Source of the DNA: Tidjanibacter sp.
GTDB taxonomy: Bacteria > Bacteroidota > Bacteroidia > Bacteroidales > Rikenellaceae
Reading direction: 5' to 3'
Length of the DNA: 26,737 bases
NCBI GenBank assembly: GCA_017628675.1
Contig: JAGBYS010000030.1
Location: 1 to 26,737 of the forward strand
The position numbers and the translations under genes are program-made. The notes below the pieces were generated by a model that saw only the letters and a list, made by a program, of their open reading frames with translations, did not search any database and was not told where the DNA came from. Positions 21,486 through 26,737 of the stretch are shown here, one piece after another (position 1 is the first letter of the stretch; each line of letters opens with the position of its first letter).

Positions 21486-23096
21486 TTAGAAGCGGAAGGA
21501 GTAGGTGAGGGCCACATTGTTGGTCCTGTGGCGCAGGTTGGTGAGCATAGGGCCCGACACCAAAAGGTCTGTGGAGTCGTCTACATAGGAGTAGTAGTAC
21601 ATCACACTATTGGTGTAGTGGGCGTTGGAGATGGTCCACACCAGGTCTACCGACGAGTTGCCAAACCTCAGACCGCCACCCAGCGAGATGTTGTCGGTGT
21701 GGGTCTTGTAGGAGCCGAAGAAGGCGCCGCCATCGTTGGCATACTGCTGTGCCTCGGTGTTGAGGGGCGAGCCGTAGTAGGCGTAGCCACAACGCAGGTA
21801 GAGGCCATTGATAGGCACAATCTCAAGACCTACGCGGTAGTTCTCCGAGGTGCCCAGGTCGGCATCCACATCGGCTGCAAAGGCCGCCTCCAGACCGTTG
21901 GTGTCCATCCTCATTTTGCCATACCACACCTTGTCGTAGTCCACCGAGAGGATGGCCCTCCTGCCGATGGTCACCGAGGCGCCAAGGAGCAGTTTGCTGG
22001 GCGAGGTGTAGTGGTATGTGAAGCTGTTGATGAGCGACTCGGCCTGATAGCTCGAGCCGTCATAGAAGGTGGTTGTCAGGTTGGTGTAGTAGTCCCTGGT
22101 GAGGCTCATAGAGGTGCCCGTGTGGTAGGCAACGCCCAGACGCAGAGCACTTATGGGGCGCAGGATTGCACCAATCTTGAAGTTTACACCCGAGCCATAG
22201 CTTGCCACCGAGGGGTGGTAATCCAGGTAGTGGAGCTCATCGATGTTGTAGGTGGGCGGGGCATACTCGTGGAAGGTGTAGTGCACAAGTTGCTGCACAT
22301 CCTGAATGCCGAGCGTGGTGCCCAGGTAGAGGATGTTGGCGATGTTGAAGCCCATCGAGAAGTCATACTCGCCCACGCTACCCTCACTCTTGAGGCTATA
22401 CGAGGAGTCTATTCTGGTGCTCAGAGGAACGCTGGGCACACTGTAGGCACCCGAGAATTTGTTGTCCGAGGTCATCCCGGGGTCAATCAGATAGGTCTGG
22501 TAGGCCAACACGCCACCCCACTCGTCGGGGTAGATGCTGTTGTTGCGGAAGGGGTCGGCCGAGCCGTTCAGGGTTGTGGGGTCAATGCCATACATCTGCT
22601 CGGCAAAGAACTCACCAATGGTCACCTCACCCTGTTCCCAGCGACCACGATCAATGAAGTCGAGGTCGGCGAGCTGGTTGTAGCCAAAGCCGAGGGTGAA
22701 GCTCACGAGCGCACCCGAGGACTGATAGAGGTTCAGGGCCGCACCCACCTGATTGAAGTTCAGATTGCCACCCCACATATTGGAGTGGTAGTTGCTGTTC
22801 TGGGAGGAGGTGTGGTCGTAGCCGAGCGAGATGCCAATCTCCGAGGCACGATACATACCCAAGCCTGCGGGGTTAATGGCCATACTCGACAGGTCGGCAC
22901 CCAGCGAGGTGAAGGCTCCACCCATAGCGGCCACCCTTGCAGACATAAAGGTATGCTCGGCCTGTGAGTATTTGGTGGCCTCCATATGGCTCATATTTGC
23001 GGGCGAGATAAGCGCTCCGCCAAAGTGGGTCGTCTGCGCCCTCAGCCCGAAGGAGGAGAGCGCAACGGCCATTGCTATACAGATTACTCTTTTCAT
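21486..23096 (-). CDS. FadL/OmpP1/TodX-family outer-membrane channel
   Basis: A 536-aa predicted outer-membrane beta-barrel of the FadL/OmpP1 family, whose members carry hydrophobic compounds such as fatty acids or aromatics across the outer membrane; Bacteroidota members are often labelled hemin receptor without evidence. A signal peptide (about 1-20, MKRVICIAMAVALSSFGLRAQ) is followed by the family hallmark AAMGGAFTSLGADLSSMAINPAGLGMYR (about 56-83), in which the NPAG turn lies at the plug. Alternating Tyr/aromatic strands follow to a terminal NNVALTYSFRF, ending in Phe as barrel proteins do. It lies 71 bp after the Ser-rich lipoprotein gene, and I see no strong promoter in that gap, so the two may be co-transcribed. 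Confidence 0.88.
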   Translation of the reverse strand: MKRVICIAMAVALSSFGLRAQTTHFGGALISPANMSHMEATKYSQAEHTFMSARVAAMGGAFTSLGADLSSMAINPAGLGMYRASEIGISLGYDHTSSQNSNYHSNMWGGNLNFNQVGAALNLYQSSGALVSFTLGFGYNQLADLDFIDRGRWEQGEVTIGEFFAEQMYGIDPTTLNGSADPFRNNSIYPDEWGGVLAYQTYLIDPGMTSDNKFSGAYSVPSVPLSTRIDSSYSLKSEGSVGEYDFSMGFNIANILYLGTTLGIQDVQQLVHYTFHEYAPPTYNIDELHYLDYHPSVASYGSGVNFKIGAILRPISALRLGVAYHTGTSMSLTRDYYTNLTTTFYDGSSYQAESLINSFTYHYTSPSKLLLGASVTIGRRAILSVDYDKVWYGKMRMDTNGLEAAFAADVDADLGTSENYRVGLEIVPINGLYLRCGYAYYGSPLNTEAQQYANDGGAFFGSYKTHTDNISLGGGLRFGNSSVDLVWTISNAHYTNSVMYYYSYVDDSTDLLVSGPMLTNLRHRTNNVALTYSFRF

Positions 23097-23167
23097 TGTT
23101 CTATTTGTCGAATGAAACTAAACGCTTTGTTGTCTAAACTTGTCGGGGGTGTGCAAACTCCCTGCCA

Positions 23168-24763
23168 CTAACGCCTGCTGCCTCCACGCGAGCTGCTGCT
23201 CGAGGAGCCCGAGCTGAACGAGCTGCGAGAAGAGGAGCCCGAACTGAACGAACTGCGGGAAGAGGATGACGAGCTACGAGAGGAGGAGCTGCTGCGGGTG
23301 CTCACCGAGGATGACTTGGAGCTTGACCTGGTGCTCGTAGAGCGGGTCGAGGTGCTACGAGTCGACTTCGAGCTCGACGACGAAGAGGAACTTGCCTTTG
23401 CACGACCCGAGCTTGTACCCAGGCGCAAGCCGCTACTCCTGCTGCTCGACGAGCTGCCACTTGTGGTGGTTGCGCGGCCGGAGCTTGTGCCACGGCTCGA
23501 GGAGTTGCTCACGCCGCTCGAGGAGTTGCCACGAGTGGGGGTGATGGCTCCTGCGGGCAGGGTGGAGCCCGAGAGGCTACCCTTCAGGTCGTCGCTGATG
23601 ACTATTCCGCCACGAACACCCTCGGTAGTCACGGCGCCATTGCCACGGCCACTGGAGGTTGCGCTGTTGCTGCCACGACCACCCGTGGTGGTTGTTGCGG
23701 GCGAGCTGCCGGGACGGCCGCTGGTAACGGTGCCACCGGGGCGCGAGGAGGAGCCTGCAACCGAAGAGGAGCCGCTTACCCTATTGCCACCATTGCCACC
23801 CGAGCCGGGGCCGGTGAGCTGTACGGCGCCACGATCGTTGCCACGCGAGGCGCTTGTGGTGGTGCCACCCAGGCGGTCGCTATAGGAGAGCTGACCACGG
23901 CCGGGGCGTACCGACGAGCCACCCACTGCACCATAGCTGGGACGGTGCTGTACCACAGGTTTGTGGTTACCGCCGTGGTGACCGGGACCTCCGGGTTTGT
24001 GTGCGGGGTTGTGGTAGCCAGGGTGGTAGTGGTTGTGGTGGTGGCCGTAGTGGGGCGAGTGCCAGTAGTGGTGGCTGTAGTAGTGATAGTAGGGATCACA
24101 ACCCCAGTAGGGCGAGTTCCAGCACCAGGGATCGTAGTAGCCATAGCTATAACCATAGTAGTAGGGGTTGTAGCCATAGCGGTAGCTATAGTAGTATGGA
24201 TTGTTCCAACTGCCGAACATATTGGTGATGTAGCGGGGCTCCACCCACACCTGATCGCCCACAATCATAACCGTGTAGAAGGCGGGGTCGTAGGCCAAGG
24301 TGAGGAAGTAGGAGTCGCCGTAGCGGTAGTCGTAGTACGACGAGGGCATACGGTAGGTGAGCGAGGTGAATCCTTGCAGGCGGCGAGCGTAGGCGCTGCT
24401 GTAGTCGTCCACATAGATGTTGTTGTAGATGCTGATGTTGCTGCCCGAGGAGCTACCCGCACTCACAGAGGCGTAGGAGCCACCCACCTCGACATTGCCC
24501 AGGATGGCGTCGATGTCATCCTCGGCTTCGGCCGCAGCAACCATTGCAGCAATACGCTTCTCGTTGGCCTCGCGTGCGGCTGCCTCGGCGGCAGCAATCT
24601 CGGCCTCGGCCTGGGCCAAGGCTGCACGGTCGTGGATGCCGTAGAGGTCGTCGGCGTAGGCTGTGAGTCCTCCGCCCAAGGTTATGTTTGCACTGCAGGA
24701 GGCAAGTGCGAGGCACCCGCAAAGGAGTGCTACAAATGCTGCTATATTTCTCATTCTCATCAT
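23168..24763 (-). CDS. Lipoprotein with coiled coil, Tyr/His-rich and Ser/Arg-rich regions (unknown function)
   Basis: A 531-aa protein of unrecognised function. A lipoprotein signal ends in LASC with Cys23. Next come an Ala/Glu-rich helix likely to form a coiled coil (about 45-86), a conserved-looking globular stretch (about 110-182, with YRYGDSYFLTLAYDP and GDQVWVEPRYI), and a Tyr/Gly-rich segment (about 187-230) that turns into His clusters (HHYW, HHHNHYH; about 225-268). The remaining half is Gly/Ser/Thr, then almost pure Ser with Arg and Lys (last 130 residues), with a repeated RSSFSSGSSS unit and RSTST repeats. Related Tyr-rich lipoproteins are common in Bacteroidales. The His cluster may bind metal and the tail may be disordered or surface-exposed. 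Several start codons are possible (24763, 24760, 24754). Confidence 0.8.
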   Translation of the reverse strand: MMRMRNIAAFVALLCGCLALASCSANITLGGGLTAYADDLYGIHDRAALAQAEAEIAAAEAAAREANEKRIAAMVAAAEAEDDIDAILGNVEVGGSYASVSAGSSSGSNISIYNNIYVDDYSSAYARRLQGFTSLTYRMPSSYYDYRYGDSYFLTLAYDPAFYTVMIVGDQVWVEPRYITNMFGSWNNPYYYSYRYGYNPYYYGYSYGYYDPWCWNSPYWGCDPYYHYYSHHYWHSPHYGHHHNHYHPGYHNPAHKPGGPGHHGGNHKPVVQHRPSYGAVGGSSVRPGRGQLSYSDRLGGTTTSASRGNDRGAVQLTGPGSGGNGGNRVSGSSSVAGSSSRPGGTVTSGRPGSSPATTTTGGRGSNSATSSGRGNGAVTTEGVRGGIVISDDLKGSLSGSTLPAGAITPTRGNSSSGVSNSSSRGTSSGRATTTSGSSSSSRSSGLRLGTSSGRAKASSSSSSSSKSTRSTSTRSTSTRSSSKSSSVSTRSSSSSRSSSSSSRSSFSSGSSSRSSFSSGSSSSSSRGGSRR

Positions 24764-24891
24764 ATCGCTGAACTTTTTTAAGCTGTTATAACATAGTGTC
24801 CTTAACTATATAGATGCAAAAAGAGGGCGTTTTGTTGCACGGAGGCCCAAAAAAAATTTGTTTTTCCTCTAGCAAACCCTCCATTGGCTCC

Positions 24892-24919
24892 TTGTTTTCG
24901 GCAAAAAAGTGTACCTTTG
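24892..24919 (+). promoter_or_regulatory. Bacteroidota-type promoter of proS
   Basis: TTG (24892-24894) is followed after 17 bases by TACCTTTG (24912-24919), an exact TAnnTTTG. Transcription near 24925 leaves a leader of about 90 nt. In this leader GAAACTGCGC and GCGCTAGTTTC can pair with one bulged base. The 253-bp gap 24764-25016 holds this promoter and A/T-rich tracts; no gene is seen. Confidence 0.75.
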
Positions 24920-25016
24920 CCGCTGAAACTGCGCATACTATGCACAAATATACAACTTTTGCGCTAGTTTCTCACCCAGAACAAAGAATTTTACAATAAA
25001 AAACAGCAAAATAGAA

Positions 25017-26501
25017 ATGGCAAAAGAACTCAAACAGCTCACCCCTCGTGAGGAAAATTACTCGCAGTGGTATAACGATTTGGTAGTTAAGGCGGGTTTG
25101 GCCGAGAACTCGGCCGTTCGCGGATGTATGGTTATCAAGCCCTACGGCTACGCCATCTGGGAGAAGATGCAGCGCGCCCTGGACGATATGTTTAAGGCTA
25201 CGGGCCACCAGAACGCCTACTTCCCTCTGTTCATCCCCAAGTCGTTCTTCAGCCGTGAGGCCGACCACGTGGAGGGCTTTGCAAAAGAGTGCGCTGTGGT
25301 TACCCACTACCGTCTGATGAACGATCCCGAGGGTAACGGCGTGGTTGTAGACCCCGAGGCTCGCCTCGAGGAGGAGCTCATCGTGCGCCCCACCTCCGAG
25401 ACCATCATCTGGAATACCTACAAGAACTGGATTCAGTCCTACCGCGACCTGCCCATCCTCTGCAACCAGTGGGCCAATGTGGTTCGTTGGGAGATGCGTA
25501 CCCGCCTCTTCCTCCGCACCGCCGAGTTCCTCTGGCAGGAGGGCCACACCGCCCACGAGACCCGTGAGGAGGCCATCGAGGAGGCACAGAAGATGATTCG
25601 TGTCTATGCCGACTTCGCCCAGAATTGGATGGGTGTGCCCGTGATTATGGGTACCAAGAGTGCCAACGAGCGCTTCGCAGGTGCTGTGGATACCTTCACC
25701 ATCGAGGCCCTGATGCAGGACGGCAAGGCTCTCCAGAGCGGTACCTCGCACTTCCTTGGTCAGAACTTCGGTAAGGCTTTCGATGTGCAGTTTGCAACCC
25801 GTGACGGTGGTATGGACTATGCGTGGGCAACCTCGTGGGGCGTTTCGACCCGACTGATGGGTGCGCTCATTATGGCCCACTCCGACAATAACGGCCTCGT
25901 GCTGCCTCCCAAGCTCGCACCTATCCAGGTGGTTATGATTCCCATCTACAAGGGCGATGAGGAGCTCCAGAAGATGACCGAGGAGCTCGAGAAGATTGCC
26001 ACCAAGCTGCGTGCCAAGGGCATCAGCGTGAAGGTCGACAACCGCGACAATGTGCGCTCGGGCTTCAAGTTCGCCGAGTATGAGCTCAAGGGTGTGCCCG
26101 TAAGGCTCGTTGTAGGTCCTCGCGATTTGGCAAACGGCACCGTGGAGATGATGCGTCGTGATACGCTCGTGAAGGAGAGTGTGGCTCTGGAGGGCATCGA
26201 GAACCTCGTGGAGCAGACCCTCGAGGAGATGCAGAAGACCATCTTCGAGAAGGCGCTCAACTTCCGCAACTCGATGATTACCAAGGTGGACAGCTGGGAG
26301 GAGTTCAAAGAGGTGCTCGAGAACAAGGGCGGCTTCATCCTCGCCCACTGGGACGGCACCACCGAGACCGAGGTGGCCATCAAAGAGGCAACCAAGGCGA
26401 CCATCCGTTGCATCCCCTTCGACTCGGTAGACGAGGATGGCGTTTGTGTATTCAGTGGCAAGCCTTCCAAGCGACGCGTTTTGTTCGTCCGCTCCTACTA
26501 A
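25017..26501 (+). CDS. proS: Prolyl-tRNA synthetase (short, eukaryote/archaeon-like type)
   Basis: Charges tRNA-Pro with proline in the cytoplasm. The 494-aa protein is the short ProS form without the editing insertion found in E. coli ProS. Class II motifs are clear: motif 1 region [15 protein letters not shown], motif 2 [24 protein letters not shown] with the preceding [23 protein letters not shown], and motif 3 in [19 protein letters not shown]. An anticodon-binding domain (about 300-400) and a C-terminal domain ending in a terminal Tyr follow. In many short ProS enzymes the C-terminal domain binds zinc with four Cys; here only two Cys are seen (RCIPF, GVCVFSG), so the site seems lost. It appears monocistronic with its own promoter and terminator. 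Confidence 0.95.
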   Translation: MAKELKQLTPREENYSQWYNDLVVKAGLAENSAVRGCMVIKPYGYAIWEKMQRALDDMFKATGHQNAYFPLFIPKSFFSREADHVEGFAKECAVVTHYRLMNDPEGNGVVVDPEARLEEELIVRPTSETIIWNTYKNWIQSYRDLPILCNQWANVVRWEMRTRLFLRTAEFLWQEGHTAHETREEAIEEAQKMIRVYADFAQNWMGVPVIMGTKSANERFAGAVDTFTIEALMQDGKALQSGTSHFLGQNFGKAFDVQFATRDGGMDYAWATSWGVSTRLMGALIMAHSDNNGLVLPPKLAPIQVVMIPIYKGDEELQKMTEELEKIATKLRAKGISVKVDNRDNVRSGFKFAEYELKGVPVRLVVGPRDLANGTVEMMRRDTLVKESVALEGIENLVEQTLEEMQKTIFEKALNFRNSMITKVDSWEEFKEVLENKGGFILAHWDGTTETEVAIKEATKATIRCIPFDSVDEDGVCVFSGKPSKRRVLFVRSY

Positions 26502-26541
26502 AAAACGCATATAGCGAGCGACTGCTTCGTTGCACTGCGAT

Positions 26542-26586
26542 AAATCCCCTCCTCATTTGCGATGAGCAAACTGTGGAGGGGATTTT
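26542..26586 (+). terminator. Hairpin terminator after proS
   Basis: AAATCCCCTCC (26542-26552) pairs perfectly with GGAGGGGATTT (26575-26585); an inner TTGC/GCAA stem extends it. The T tail is short. It lies about 40 bp after the proS stop. Confidence 0.75.
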
Positions 26587-26627
26587 CTTGTGCGCCTTGC
26601 ATTCATCTCGCTCTCTGCGTTTTTTTT

Positions 26628-26666
26628 GTCTAAAGTCAAAGGTCTAAAGTCTAACCGACCTAAGGC
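26628..26666. repeat. 7-bp repeat plus GACCTAAGGC element, inverted relative of 11939-11977
   Basis: Units GTCTAAA, GTCAAAG, GTCTAAA and GTCTAAC (26628-26655) are followed by CGACCTAAGGC. The reverse complement of 11939-11977 has the same order, with heptads GTCGAAA then CTAACTGACCTAAGGC. The 26587-26737 stretch has no gene that I can see. Confidence 0.65.
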
Positions 26667-26715
26667 TTTAAGAACTAAAAGGGCAAAAAGGGCTTATAGA
26701 CCCCATATATAATTA

Positions 26716-26737
26716 TCCACGGGTATTAAAAAAGATA
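26716..26737. repeat. CACGGGTAT hairpin, left half (cut by window edge)
   Basis: The last 22 bases begin with TCCACGGGTATT and match the left arm and loop of the 14170-14196 hairpin and, less closely, the 11984-12015 terminator. The right arm would lie beyond the window. Confidence 0.5.

Noticed and set aside
21438..22967. Plus-strand open frame of 509 codons antisense to the FadL-like gene
   Set aside because: It is the codon-complement shadow of a clear barrel protein with signal peptide; its residues (His/Val/Gly/Ala-rich) fit no family.
23854..24781. Plus-strand frames in the low-complexity lipoprotein gene
   Set aside because: They arise from Tyr/His/Ser codon runs read in antisense and are Val/Gly/Ala-only in composition; the minus frame has a proper lipoprotein signal and length.
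24972..26510. Minus-strand open frame of 512 codons antisense to proS
   Set aside because: It mirrors proS exactly; proS has all class II motifs and a promoter, so the antisense frame follows from codon bias.

Overview
The window is chromosomal DNA from a member of the Bacteroidota, most likely order Bacteroidales and perhaps a Rikenellaceae/Alistipes-like organism. Four things support this. Several genes and tRNAs carry the Bacteroidota-type promoter element TAnnTTTG, often with a TTG/TTTG about 17-19 bp upstream, and classical Shine-Dalgarno sites are mostly absent. The gene set includes PorX (a type IX secretion regulator), a glycine-lipid acyltransferase pair, a WbqC-family protein and an IspG with an enlarged middle domain. 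The genus is an inference; no rRNA is present. I see no integrase, transposase, phage gene, CRISPR array or restriction system, so this is mainly a housekeeping region.

Layout. 1-345: tRNA-Cys (minus) with its terminator and promoter. 346-3352: a plus-strand run of dprA, tatD and a type I asparaginase. 3353-3960: an unusually structured intergenic region (terminator, several perfect inverted repeats, a G-rich repeat also found at the left edge) ending in tRNA-Ser(CGA) on minus. 3962-9675, all minus: an FAD-dependent oxidoreductase lipoprotein with an S-layer-homology-like tail, lspA, a membrane-anchored coiled-coil protein and recG. 9677-9711: a symmetrical divergent promoter. 9728-11853 plus: ispG and a WbqC-family gene. 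12026-14035 minus: a secreted glycoside hydrolase family 2 protein that appears to lack its catalytic nucleophile. 14248-16392 plus: cvpA-family, rsgA and a TrmH-family methyltransferase, tightly packed. 16556-21357 plus: two acyltransferases (glsA/glsB-like), porX, tsaE and a HAD phosphatase. 21486-24763 minus: a FadL/OmpP1-type outer-membrane protein and a large low-complexity lipoprotein (Tyr/His-rich, then Ser/Arg-rich). 25017-26501 plus: proS.

Shared themes. Several genes serve the envelope: LspA processes lipoproteins (two predicted lipoproteins lie here), the gls pair makes glycine lipids, PorX controls type IX secretion, and the FadL-like protein and the Ser-rich lipoprotein would sit in the outer membrane. 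The others serve translation and tRNA modification (proS, tsaE, TrmH family, rsgA, two tRNAs) or DNA processing (dprA, recG).

The least-explained material is the intergenic structure (7-bp tandem repeats at four loci, a 15-bp tandem repeat abutting a 22-bp palindrome, a recurring CACGGGTAT hairpin, nested palindromes beside tRNA-Ser) and two proteins: the apparent GH2 pseudoenzyme and the Tyr/His/Ser-rich lipoprotein. No complete new multi-gene system is evident.
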